Shown here piece by piece: positions 1-7,531 of a DNA stretch of 32,989 nt; the first letter of the stretch is position 1; each line of letters starts with the position of its first letter. Source of the stretch: Eubacteriales bacterium (GTDB taxonomy: Bacteria; Bacillota; Clostridia; Peptostreptococcales; Anaerovoracaceae); the NCBI GenBank assembly GCA_029009055.1, contig JAQXJR010000032.1:1-32989 (forward strand), read 5' to 3'. The notes under the pieces are model-generated. The model worked only from the letters and a program-made list of their open reading frames with translations, was not told the origin of the DNA and did not search any database. A program made the translations under genes and the position numbers.

Positions 1-668
1 TCCTCGACCTGGTCTTCGACCGCGGCGAGGTCGTCTCTGCTGTATGTCCTTATTACCAGGAGTTCTGTAGTATCCATGGCGTCAGGACTCTTATAATAAA
101 TGAAGCCTTTATATTTCGAAGCGTCCAATCCTATGAACTGCATGAGCTGGCGGGTGCTCTGCTTCTTCATCTCAGAAGTTATCTTACCCTTAGATGTGAA
201 TGCCTTATTCATGTCAGACATGCTGACGCTCTTAGCGCTGGACTTAGAGTATACAATAGCCAGGAAGGCTATGAGGACTATGACCAGGGCTACTTTAAGT
301 ACGAATGATCCTTCAGGCTTCTTCATCTCGGAAATGTTCGGCTTATTCATGCCGGACATTTTAGGAGCCTTAGGAAGTTTAATGTCAGGTTTCTTAAAGC
401 TGAATCTGCCAGACTTCTCATCGCCATCGGATTCGGCCTCGAGATCGTCAGTTGACTCATCTTCAGAGCCGGCGCCGTAGGAAGTATTCGCCCGTTCGGC
501 TTCAGGACCGGCTTCGCCGGCATCGGCATCGGGCTTAGCATACTTCGGTGAATACTCTTCCTGATCCATGTCCAGAATATTTATATCTTCATTATTATTT
601 CTATCATCGAAGCCGATTTCGCTTTCTTCTATCTCGGCCAGCAGATCTATATTCTTCTTTTCTTCCAT
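1..668 (-). CDS. DUF4358-like single-pass membrane protein (3' end outside window)
   Basis: The frame opens at the ATG at 668-666 and is still open at the window edge, giving about 222 visible residues. Residues 1-88 are acidic and low in complexity. A Lys/Pro-rich stretch with repeated PK and MNKPN-like motifs follows at about 92-118. One strong hydrophobic helix lies at about 122-140. After it comes an extracytoplasmic part containing FIYYKSPDAMDTTELLVI and RTYSRDDL, which resembles the DUF4358 family. Topology is probably N-in with an outside C-terminal domain. The start overlaps the stop of the upstream SGNH hydrolase (TAATG, one shared base), so the two are translationally coupled. In clostridia DUF4358 proteins often sit with SGNH hydrolases and MBOAT acyltransferases; that link is from family knowledge and no acyltransferase is in view. 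The family call is by motif resemblance only, and no biochemical role is known to me. Confidence 0.6.
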   Translation of the reverse strand, partial: MEEKKNIDLLAEIEESEIGFDDRNNNEDINILDMDQEEYSPKYAKPDADAGEAGPEAERANTSYGAGSEDESTDDLEAESDGDEKSGRFSFKKPDIKLPKAPKMSGMNKPNISEMKKPEGSFVLKVALVIVLIAFLAIVYSKSSAKSVSMSDMNKAFTSKGKITSEMKKQSTRQLMQFIGLDASKYKGFIYYKSPDAMDTTELLVIRTYSRDDLAAVEDQVE

Positions 669-1483
669 TAGAAACCTGCTTTCAGGATTATCTCGTTAAG
701 GCAGATAGGGTAATATGACGGTGAAACGTGTACTCCGTCCCCGGCGTAAAGCTTAGGATGCTCTTCCAGGATGAATGTCTGGTCTATATAAGTGAATCCA
801 TCGTCAGCGCACATCTTAGTCAGCGCCTTATTGAATTTCGTGTAATTCTTCAGTGTCGGCTTACGCTTAATGGCTGCCTTACTCGGCTTAGAGATGCTAA
901 GCACGTAGATCTTCGTGGATGGAGATATCTTCTTAAACGCCTTTATCATGGATGTGTACTTCTTAATAAAGTTCTTCTCCTTACCGCGGAAATTCCCCAT
1001 ATCGTTCATGCCGTAGCAGAAAAAAGCCTTATCCGGGTATGTCTTAGCGGCCTTAGTGAAATTACTCTCAGCGTCGAGCAGGGAACCTCCTACTTCGCTG
1101 AACACCTGGCTGTCGGACAGGAAGCCGTACAGGCTGAGCCCTGAAGTTATGGAGTCGCCGATAAATACACAGTTTCCGAATATTTCCGTGTACTGAGCGC
1201 TCGTAAGGGCGCCATTTCCGGATGTGGCGTTCTGATTGATCTCTGTCGCCTTAATCTTCTTCTCTACGGTCTTAACGTCAGAGAAATCGTGTGATTCCAC
1301 GAGTTTTATGTTGGATTCCACATTCTTCGAGCTCTCATCAGCCTTCATATTAAAGCTGAAAAGATGAATGAGAAATGAGAGCGCTATGAGAGCGCATATT
1401 ATCCTGAATGCCAGAATCGTTACCCCTCGTCCGCTCTTCTCCGGAAGGATGAGGTCTAATATCTTATCGCTATTTATCTTCAT
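668..1483 (-). CDS. Membrane-anchored SGNH/GDSL-type hydrolase
   Basis: This is a 271-aa protein with an uncleaved signal anchor at residues 21-43, a linker, and an SGNH hydrolase domain from about residue 103. Block I is FIGDSITSG with nucleophile Ser111, block III is GMND (158-161), and block V is DGVH with the catalytic Asp249 and His252. These are the four hallmark blocks, so an esterase or acyl-esterase fold acting outside the membrane is well supported. The substrate cannot be read from the sequence. Membrane-anchored members of this type in Firmicutes are usually linked to O-acetylation or deacetylation of cell-wall or surface polysaccharides. The gene is first of a minus-strand pair, and its stop overlaps the start of the DUF4358-like gene. 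The ATG at 1483 has no strong Shine-Dalgarno sequence (only an AGG in the expected window), but it gives a well-formed signal anchor. Confidence 0.8.
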   Translation of the reverse strand: MKINSDKILDLILPEKSGRGVTILAFRIICALIALSFLIHLFSFNMKADESSKNVESNIKLVESHDFSDVKTVEKKIKATEINQNATSGNGALTSAQYTEIFGNCVFIGDSITSGLSLYGFLSDSQVFSEVGGSLLDAESNFTKAAKTYPDKAFFCYGMNDMGNFRGKEKNFIKKYTSMIKAFKKISPSTKIYVLSISKPSKAAIKRKPTLKNYTKFNKALTKMCADDGFTYIDQTFILEEHPKLYAGDGVHVSPSYYPICLNEIILKAGF

Positions 1484-1677
1484 GATGCCTATATTTCTGT
1501 ATTTATAGATGCCGCCCGGGGCGGATTTCCATATTATTTCAATTGCAAATATATATTCCGGCGCCTATCACTCTGTGCCCATATGACCAGCGCCACGAAC
1601 ATTTATTTTATGCGATTTAAGCATTAATTTCAACCTTAGCCGAGCGTTTTCATAATAACAACAAATATCTTAATTTG
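1484..1677. other. Divergent intergenic region, left part
   Basis: This stretch lies between the SGNH hydrolase (minus) and the rimP operon promoter (plus). It is AT-rich and holds a GC-rich inverted repeat, CCGCC/GGCGG, at 1512-1524, in the probable 5' untranslated part of the minus-strand operon. A TATAAA-like -10 box for the minus strand can be read at 1502-1507 but it lacks a recognisable -35, so I do not call a promoter. I see no coding frame in it. Confidence 0.4.
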
Positions 1678-1706
1678 TTGACAGTAATACATTTAGATGA
1701 TAGAAT
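1678..1706 (+). promoter_or_regulatory. Sigma-A promoter of the rimP-nusA-infB operon
   Basis: The -35 hexamer TTGACA (1678-1683) is a perfect match. It is followed by a 17-nt spacer and the -10 hexamer TAGAAT (1701-1706), which has one mismatch. The upstream DNA is AT-rich. Transcription should start near 1713, which leaves a leader of about 73 nt containing the hairpin at 1737-1765. This is the best promoter seen upstream of rimP and the likely driver of the long translation operon. Confidence 0.85.
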
Positions 1707-1736
1707 GCTTTTAACTTATAAATGATGGTTAATTCA

Positions 1737-1765
1737 TTAGAGAGTGGGTCCTGCCCACTCTCTAA
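1737..1765 (+). promoter_or_regulatory. Leader hairpin upstream of rimP
   Basis: A perfect 12-bp inverted repeat, TTAGAGAGTGGG and CCCACTCTCTAA, encloses a 5-nt loop (TCCTG) and is followed by GTTTT. It lies between the operon promoter and the rimP ribosome binding site (1773-1779). The short U-run makes it a weak terminator or attenuator at most. Its position at the head of the nusA operon suggests a control element, possibly attenuation or antitermination sensed by NusA; that role is inference. Confidence 0.7.
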
Positions 1766-1785
1766 GTTTTATGAGGAGAAATTTC

Positions 1786-2292
1786 ATGATCCTTAAGGAC
1801 GGACAGAATAAGACGGAGAAGCTTATAGAGGGCATCGGAGGCAGTTTTCTGGAAGAAAACGGACTGGAGCTCTATTACGCGGACTTCAGGAAGGAAGGCC
1901 AGGAATGGTTCCTGATGGTCTTCATAGATATAAGCGAGGAAGTCAGGAATGAACACCCGGATGAAGACATGTACATAGACAGTGGCGACTGCGAGAAGTT
2001 CAGCAGATACCTGTCGGATAAGTTGGACGAGAAGGACCCGTTCAGCCAGAAATATACACTGGTCGTCAGCTCCCCGGGTCTGGACAGACAGCTTTACGCC
2101 CGTAAGGATTTTCAGAGATTCACAGGTTCGGGCGTGGATGTGAAGCTTTATAAGAAGCTCGACGGATCTAAGATGATAAACGGCACCCTTAAGTCATTCG
2201 ATGATAAGGGTATAGTGCTCGAATACGATGGTAAGGAAACAGAAATCGATTTTAACGATATAGTGAAAGTATCGCTTGAAGTGCTCTTCTAG
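1786..2292 (+). CDS. rimP: Ribosome maturation factor RimP
   Basis: The 168-aa product matches RimP (YlxS), which binds the 30S subunit and assists its assembly. The N-terminal alpha/beta domain includes LELYYADFRKEG and the acidic DIDSGDCEKFSRYLSDKLDE-type region, with VVSSPGLDRQL at about residue 100. A C-terminal SH3-like barrel ends in GKETEIDFNDIVKVSLEV. I chose the ATG at 1786 because GAGGAGA (1773-1779) sits 6 nt upstream. A longer frame from GTG 1744 would start inside the leader hairpin and lacks a ribosome binding site. It is the first gene of the operon and ends 11 nt before nusA. Confidence 0.95.
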   Translation: MILKDGQNKTEKLIEGIGGSFLEENGLELYYADFRKEGQEWFLMVFIDISEEVRNEHPDEDMYIDSGDCEKFSRYLSDKLDEKDPFSQKYTLVVSSPGLDRQLYARKDFQRFTGSGVDVKLYKKLDGSKMINGTLKSFDDKGIVLEYDGKETEIDFNDIVKVSLEVLF

Positions 2293-2303
2293 GAGGAATG
2301 AGA

Positions 2304-3548
2304 ATGAACAGGGAATTTATTGAAGCGCTGGAAGATCTGGAAAGGGAGAAACATATCTCTAAGGATATGCTCCTGGAGACCATAGAACTGGCATTGAAGC
2401 AGGCTTATAAGAAGAATTACGGCTCTGCTGATAATGTTCGTGTCGAGATCGATCCTGTAGAGGGAGACGTTAGCGTTCTCGCCGGTAAGGAAGTCGTAGA
2501 GAACGTAGAAGACGATCTCACACAGATCTCACTGGACGAGGCTCATGAGTACGACAGCCGTTATGAGGTAGGAGACGTTATCGAGTTCCAGGTAACACCT
2601 TCCGATTTCGGCAGGATCGCCGCCATGGCAGCTAAGCAGGTAGTAGTCCAGAGAATCAGAGAAGCTGAGAGAAACATGGTATACGATCAGTACATCACCC
2701 GTCAGGGCGAGGTAGTGAACGGAAGAGTATCCAGGCTCAGCGGACAGACCATCTATGTAGATTTGGATAACGCGGAAGGTATTCTTCCTGTTAAGGAACA
2801 GGTGAGAGGAGAGCATTTCGAAGTTCGTCAGTACATTAAGGTCTACATCATGGACGTTAAGAAGTCCAACAGAGGACCTCAGATCTTCCTGTCCAGGTCG
2901 CATCCGGGACTCGTTAAGAACCTGTTCGAGCTAGAAGTACCTGAGATCCAGGACGGCACAGTAGAGATTAAGGGTATAGCGAGAGAAGCCGGTTCCAGAA
3001 CGAAGATGGCAGTTGCTTCTAACGACCCCGGCGTAGATCCTGTAGGAGCTTGCGTAGGCGCCAGAGGAGCCCGCGTGCAGGCTGTAGTAGATGAGCTCGG
3101 GGGCGAGAAGATAGATATCATCCCATGGAGCAATGAACCTGCTGAATTCATAAGCAATGTACTGAGCCCGGCAGACGTAGAAGCCGTGATCACTAACGGA
3201 GACGATGACAGAGTAGTTACTGTAGTCGTTCCTGATACTCAGCTTTCGCTGGCTATAGGTAAACAGGGTCAGAACGTAAGACTTGCGGCGAAGGTATCCG
3301 GCTGGAAGATAGATATTAAGAGCCACAGCCAGTATGAGGAAGCTATGGCTAACGGAGATTTCGTATTCGCCGACGATGAGGACGCAGATGATGGCGCCTT
3401 CGAAGCGGATGATCAGGCGGAAGATCAGGAATACGAAGCGCCGGCGGAAACAGAAGCTGATGACTTCCCTGAGGACGCTGAAGCAGAAGAAGATACATCT
3501 GAAGACGCGGCAGACCAGGAAACAGAAGGAACAGACGAAGCGGAGTGA
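2304..3548 (+). CDS. nusA: Transcription termination/antitermination protein NusA
   Basis: The 414-aa NusA binds RNA polymerase and modulates pausing, termination and antitermination. The N-terminal RNAP-binding domain (about 1-125) is followed by an S1 domain (QGEVVNGRVSRLSGQTIYVDL, from about 133) and two KH domains with VGACVGARGARVQAVVDEL and LAIGKQGQNVRLAAKVSGW. The last about 65 residues are almost wholly Asp/Glu/Ala, a tail seen in many Firmicute NusA proteins. They replace the C-terminal repeat domains of proteobacterial NusA. The start is set at ATG 2304 because AGGAGG (2291-2296) lies 7 nt upstream; the ATG at 2298 is only 1 nt from it. The position after rimP and before ylxR is the standard Firmicute order. 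Confidence 0.96.
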   Translation: MNREFIEALEDLEREKHISKDMLLETIELALKQAYKKNYGSADNVRVEIDPVEGDVSVLAGKEVVENVEDDLTQISLDEAHEYDSRYEVGDVIEFQVTPSDFGRIAAMAAKQVVVQRIREAERNMVYDQYITRQGEVVNGRVSRLSGQTIYVDLDNAEGILPVKEQVRGEHFEVRQYIKVYIMDVKKSNRGPQIFLSRSHPGLVKNLFELEVPEIQDGTVEIKGIAREAGSRTKMAVASNDPGVDPVGACVGARGARVQAVVDELGGEKIDIIPWSNEPAEFISNVLSPADVEAVITNGDDDRVVTVVVPDTQLSLAIGKQGQNVRLAAKVSGWKIDIKSHSQYEEAMANGDFVFADDEDADDGAFEADDQAEDQEYEAPAETEADDFPEDAEAEEDTSEDAADQETEGTDEAE

Positions 3549-3554
3549 TCCGGC

Positions 3555-3830
3555 ATGAGTGATCTTATAATTAAGAGAGTACCCGAAAGGACCTGCATAG
3601 GCTGTAGAGAGAAGAAGCCGAAGACAGAGATGATCAGGATCGCCTTTTACGAAGGCAGTCTTTCCGTCGATAGGACCGGTAAGGCTAAGGGCAGGGGCGT
3701 ATACATCTGCGACGACCCTGACTGCAGAGCAAAGGCTAAGAAGACTAACGCTTTGCAGCGCGCCTTTAGGACAGGCTTCGATAAAGAAACCGTAGACAGG
3801 ATATTCGGGGAGTTGGAGAATAACGATTAA
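3555..3830 (+). CDS. ylxR: YlxR family RNA-binding protein (RnpM)
   Basis: This 91-aa protein of the YlxR (DUF448) family has the diagnostic RTCIGCREKKPKTEMIRI at its N-terminus, then GKAKGRGVYICDDPDC and a C-terminal KKTNALQRAFR. It is a small basic RNA-binding protein. In Bacillus subtilis the family member has been described as a modulator of RNase P (RnpM), and an earlier view ties it to the nusA operon and translation. A GGAG (3542-3545) lies 9 nt before the ATG and overlaps the end of nusA. Its last 5 bases overlap the proposed AUU start of ylxQ. Confidence 0.93.
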   Translation: MSDLIIKRVPERTCIGCREKKPKTEMIRIAFYEGSLSVDRTGKAKGRGVYICDDPDCRAKAKKTNALQRAFRTGFDKETVDRIFGELENND

Positions 3831-4167
3831 TAATTCAGATAAGAAAATAATATCTCTGCTCGGGTTCGCGGCGAGGGCGAGGAAGATACAGGGCGGTTCC
3901 AATACCGTTCTGACGCTGATAAGCCGAAGGAAAGCGAAACTCGTCATCGTTTCAGAGGACACGGGAGAGAATACTAAGAAGAGGATCGGGCAGAAGTGTG
4001 ATTCCGCCGGCATACCGTGTAGAGTGTGGGGGAAGGCCGGAGACATTTCGCACATGACCGGAAGCAGCGATAAAGGGGTGTTCGCCCTGACAGACAGCGG
4101 CTTCGCGGCAGCCATTACTGAGGAGATTGACCGCATTCAATCGGAAGGAGAAGGTGTTAATGTCTAA
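3826..4167 (+). CDS. ylxQ: L7Ae-family ribosomal protein YlxQ with a non-canonical AUU start
   Basis: The frame gives 113 residues: KKIISLLGFAARARKIQGG, KAKLVIVSEDTGENTKKRI, GQKCDSAGIPCRVWGKAGDI and KGVFALTDSGFA. This is the L7Ae/L30e fold of YlxQ, a kink-turn RNA-binding protein found between ylxR and infB in Firmicutes. There is no ATG, GTG or TTG between the in-frame stop TAG at 3793-3795 and the conserved core. The ATT at 3826 has GGAG (3815-3818) exactly 7 nt upstream and gives an N-terminus within two residues of Bacillus YlxQ when aligned by eye. It overlaps ylxR by 5 nt and infB by 8 nt, so translation is probably coupled on both sides. A standard gene caller may miss it. The gene is certain; the exact start is likely. 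Confidence 0.85.
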   Translation: MNNSDKKIISLLGFAARARKIQGGSNTVLTLISRRKAKLVIVSEDTGENTKKRIGQKCDSAGIPCRVWGKAGDISHMTGSSDKGVFALTDSGFAAAITEEIDRIQSEGEGVNV

Positions 4168-7102
4168 AAAGGTATATGAACTAGCGCGAGAGATAGGCGT
4201 TCAGAGTAAGACCCTCGTAGCCAGGGCTAAGGAGATGGGTCTGGACGTTAAGAGTCACATGAGTGTCCTCACAGATAAGGATATAGAGAAATTAACAGGT
4301 AAATCTTCTGACGATGACGCTCACCGCGAGGCTGAAGCTAAGAAGCACCATGGACCTATAGGCAGGGCTATCGTAGATGAAGACTTCCTGGCCAGACGTC
4401 AGAAGGCTAGAGAAGAGCAGGCTAACGCGCATGAGGCAGAGAAGAAAGCGGATGACCAGGCGAAGGAGACCGGTAAGCCGGAATCCGCGCCTGAAGTGAA
4501 GGCTGAGTCTGCGCCTGAAGCAGCTCCGAAGAAGGCTGAAAGTCCGGCTCCGGCAGAAGATAGGGGCTCTGCTGTGGTTAGACGCGCGTCTAAGGCGGAG
4601 AAGCCTGTTCAGAAGGCAGTTGAGCCTAAGGCTGAGAAGCCTGTTGTTAAGAGTGAAGCTAAGAAGGCTGATGAACCTGTAAAGCAGGAGCCTAAGGCTG
4701 AGAAACCTGCTGTGAAGAACGAAAAACAGAAGGCATCGGGCGAGAAGAAGCCAGCTAACAGATCCCAGGCGGATGCGGCCGCTAAGGATAAGAAGGCTGA
4801 GCAGAAGGCGAAGTCTGAACCTTCTAAGCCTGTGATTCATATTATAAAGAAGTCAGAACTCGACCTAAACAGACCTTCTATGGGAAGCGCTGTAGTAAGA
4901 AGAGCTTCCAGCTCTGCGTCCTCTGGAAGGAGCGCTGACGGAAGACAGGCTTCCACCAGAAACAGACAGAACAGAAGGGGAGATAATAAGAAGCCTTTCA
5001 ATAAGAATGCCAGAAATGGCGAGGGGACAGGCTCTGATAATAATAATTCCCGCGGCTCCAGACGTAATGACAGATTCGGCGGTCAGCGTTCTGAAAGCGA
5101 AGGACAGGGTCAGTCATCCAGACGTCCTAGCCAGAGGAGAGCCGGCTTTAAGGCAGCTCCGGCTCCGGCTGAGGCTCCTTCACAGGGCAGAAAGCGCGAC
5201 GATAAGAGGTCTAAGGGAAAGCACAGCTCCTTCGATAAATTCGATAAGTTCGAAGAGAAGTCACTGGAAAGACACGAGAGGAAGAAATTCAATAAGCCTA
5301 AGAAGGTAGAGCCAGAAGTAGAAGAAGTAGTACTTCCTGAAGGCACTATCAGCATTAAGGCTCCTATTACTGTAGCCGGTTTCTGTGAGCAGGCAGAAGT
5401 ATCCACTTCTAAGGTCATCATGGCTCTTATGAAGGACGGTATCATGGCTAATATCAATCAGGAGCTCGATAAGGACACACTGGAACTCCTGGCTGAAGAA
5501 TTAGGCATCCAGATCGCTGTCACGGAGGAAGAAGAGCAGATAGTAGAAGAAGGTATCGAGACATTCGAGGACAGAGAAGAAGATCTGGTTGCCAGACCTC
5601 CTATCATCACTGTAATGGGTCACGTAGACCATGGTAAGACATCCCTTCTGGACGCTATCAGAAACACCCGCGTAACAGCTACAGAGTCAGGCGGTATCAC
5701 ACAGAAGATCGGAGCTTCTGAGGTAGAGATAAACGGCAGGAAGATCGTGTTCCTGGATACACCGGGACATGAGGCGTTCACAGCCATGAGAGCCCGTGGA
5801 GCTCATATCACAGATATAGCTGTATTGGTAGTAGCGGCTGACGACTCCGTTAAGCCTCAGACTATAGAATCTATAAGCCACGCTAAGGCTGCCGGCGTTC
5901 CTATCATCGTAGCTATAAATAAGATGGATAAGCCGGGAGCTAACCCTGATAGAGTTAAGAAGGATCTGGCGGATAACGGTGTCCTGGTAGAAGACTGGGG
6001 CGGCAGCGTTATCAGCGTCCCTGTCTCCGCGAAGACGGGCATGGGCATAGATGATTTGCTCGAGATGATACTTCTCCAGGCTGATATGCTGGAGCTGAAG
6101 GCTAACCCGAACAGACTGGCTAAGGGATCAGTCATCGAGGCTAGATTGGATAAGAATAAAGGACCTGTAGCGACATTGCTCGTGCTTAACGGAACACTTA
6201 AGGCTGGCCAGAGCGTAGTAGCCGGAACATGTTCCGGAAGGATCAGGCTCATGACGAACTTCAGAGGTAAGAAGATCCGTGAGGCAGGCCCTGCTACAGC
6301 CGTAGAGATCCTGGGACTCACAGATGTGCCTCAGGCAGGAGACGAATTCGACGCTGTAAGCGACGATAAGACAGCTAGAGATATAGCAGAACATAGAAGA
6401 GAGAAACTCCGTGAAGAAGTACTGGCGAGAAACTCCAGCACTACACTGGAGAAACTCTTCAGCGAGCTTAAGGAAGGCGAAGTTAAGGACCTCAACATCA
6501 TCGTTAAGGCTGATGTACAGGGTTCTGTCGGAGCCATCGTATCTTCACTCGAGAAGCTCAGTAATGACCAGGTAAGAGTGAACGTTATCCACCAGGGAGC
6601 CGGTACTGTAAACGAATCAGACGTCATGCTCGCTGAGACATCTGACGCTATCATAGTCGGCTTCAACGTAAGACCTACTACAGCCGTTACGAACATGGCT
6701 GATAGGGCGGGAGTGGAAATCAGACTCTACAGAGTCATCTATGACCTGATCGATGATGTGGAAGCTGCTATGAAGGGTATGCTCGCTCCTGAGTATAAGG
6801 AGGAAGTGCTCGGTAAGGCTGAAGTCAGAAGCACATTTAAGGTTCCTAATGTCGGAATCGTTGCCGGAGCATATATCACAGAAGGTAAGGTCGCCAGGAA
6901 TGCCCAGATCAGACTGGTTAGAGACGGAATAGTCATCCACGAGGGAACTATTTCTTCCCTGAAGCGTTTTAAGGATGACGCTAAGGAAGTAAACCAGGGC
7001 TATGAGTGCGGTCTCGGTATCGAAGACTATAACGACATTAAGGAAGGCGATGTCATAGAGTGCTTCCACATGGTCGAAGTTACGGACGAGGAAGATAAGT
7101 AA
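4160..7102 (+). CDS. infB: Translation initiation factor IF-2
   Basis: IF-2 is the GTPase that places fMet-tRNA on the ribosome. The 980-aa protein begins with the IF2_N helix domain (SKKVYELAREIGVQSKTLV). A low-complexity Lys/Ala/Glu/Pro region (about 60-230) and an Arg/Ser/Asn-rich region (about 240-385) follow, then a second IF2_N-like domain (from about 397). The G domain has G1 GHVDHGKT (487-494), G3 DTPGHEAF, G4 NKMD and G5 SAKTG, followed by domains II to IV. The linker repeats GSAVVRRAS twice. The ATG at 4160 is chosen because AAGGAGAAGG lies just upstream and the protein then starts at the canonical MSKK; an upstream in-frame start at 4127 only adds residues from the ylxQ region. It overlaps ylxQ by 8 nt. 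Confidence 0.97.
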   Translation: MSKKVYELAREIGVQSKTLVARAKEMGLDVKSHMSVLTDKDIEKLTGKSSDDDAHREAEAKKHHGPIGRAIVDEDFLARRQKAREEQANAHEAEKKADDQAKETGKPESAPEVKAESAPEAAPKKAESPAPAEDRGSAVVRRASKAEKPVQKAVEPKAEKPVVKSEAKKADEPVKQEPKAEKPAVKNEKQKASGEKKPANRSQADAAAKDKKAEQKAKSEPSKPVIHIIKKSELDLNRPSMGSAVVRRASSSASSGRSADGRQASTRNRQNRRGDNKKPFNKNARNGEGTGSDNNNSRGSRRNDRFGGQRSESEGQGQSSRRPSQRRAGFKAAPAPAEAPSQGRKRDDKRSKGKHSSFDKFDKFEEKSLERHERKKFNKPKKVEPEVEEVVLPEGTISIKAPITVAGFCEQAEVSTSKVIMALMKDGIMANINQELDKDTLELLAEELGIQIAVTEEEEQIVEEGIETFEDREEDLVARPPIITVMGHVDHGKTSLLDAIRNTRVTATESGGITQKIGASEVEINGRKIVFLDTPGHEAFTAMRARGAHITDIAVLVVAADDSVKPQTIESISHAKAAGVPIIVAINKMDKPGANPDRVKKDLADNGVLVEDWGGSVISVPVSAKTGMGIDDLLEMILLQADMLELKANPNRLAKGSVIEARLDKNKGPVATLLVLNGTLKAGQSVVAGTCSGRIRLMTNFRGKKIREAGPATAVEILGLTDVPQAGDEFDAVSDDKTARDIAEHRREKLREEVLARNSSTTLEKLFSELKEGEVKDLNIIVKADVQGSVGAIVSSLEKLSNDQVRVNVIHQGAGTVNESDVMLAETSDAIIVGFNVRPTTAVTNMADRAGVEIRLYRVIYDLIDDVEAAMKGMLAPEYKEEVLGKAEVRSTFKVPNVGIVAGAYITEGKVARNAQIRLVRDGIVIHEGTISSLKRFKDDAKEVNQGYECGLGIEDYNDIKEGDVIECFHMVEVTDEEDK

Positions 7103-7129
7103 TTTATTAATTGAAGGCAGGTGATTATC

Positions 7130-7528
7130 ATGGCAGCTCAGAAGAAACATTACAGGCAGGGCCGCCTGGGTGAGGAAATAAAGAAACTCATCAGTGACAT
7201 GCTGCTTAAAGATATTAAGGATCCGAGACTGGAGGGGATAATCAGCATCTCTGATGTCGAGGTCACGAGAGATAACAGCTACGCCACCTGCTATGTCATG
7301 ATTTTAGACATGACAGGCGACGAAGAAGAGAAGGCACAGCGCGAGGAAGATGTCCTGGACGGCTTCTACAGCGTTAAGGGCCTCATAAGGAAGGAAATCG
7401 GCGCTAAGATGAAGCTCCATCACGCGCCAGACCTCATATTTAAGATAGACAGGTCCATGGAGTACGGTGAGCACATAGATAGTGTCCTCGCCCAGCTGAA
7501 GCTTGAGGAAGAAGATAATGAGGATTAG
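7130..7528 (+). CDS. rbfA: 30S ribosome-binding factor RbfA
   Basis: RbfA is a KH-fold protein of 132 aa that binds the 16S rRNA 5' region during late 30S maturation. Seen motifs are the N-terminal RQGRLGEEIKKLISDMLL, KDPRLEGIISISDVEVTRD and the C-terminal HHAPDLIFKIDRSMEYGEHID. The start at ATG 7130 has AGGTGA (7119-7124) 5 nt upstream; a GTG at 7121 lies within that ribosome binding site and is unlikely. The gene follows infB by 27 nt and ends 3 nt before nrnA, the usual Firmicute order. Confidence 0.95.
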   Translation: MAAQKKHYRQGRLGEEIKKLISDMLLKDIKDPRLEGIISISDVEVTRDNSYATCYVMILDMTGDEEEKAQREEDVLDGFYSVKGLIRKEIGAKMKLHHAPDLIFKIDRSMEYGEHIDSVLAQLKLEEEDNED

Positions 7529-7531
7529 TGG

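Noticed and set aside
2931-4136. 401-aa minus-strand open frame opposite nusA, ylxR and ylxQ
   Set aside because: It lies wholly antisense to well-identified genes, has no family motifs and no ribosome binding site, and reflects codon bias of the plus-strand genes.
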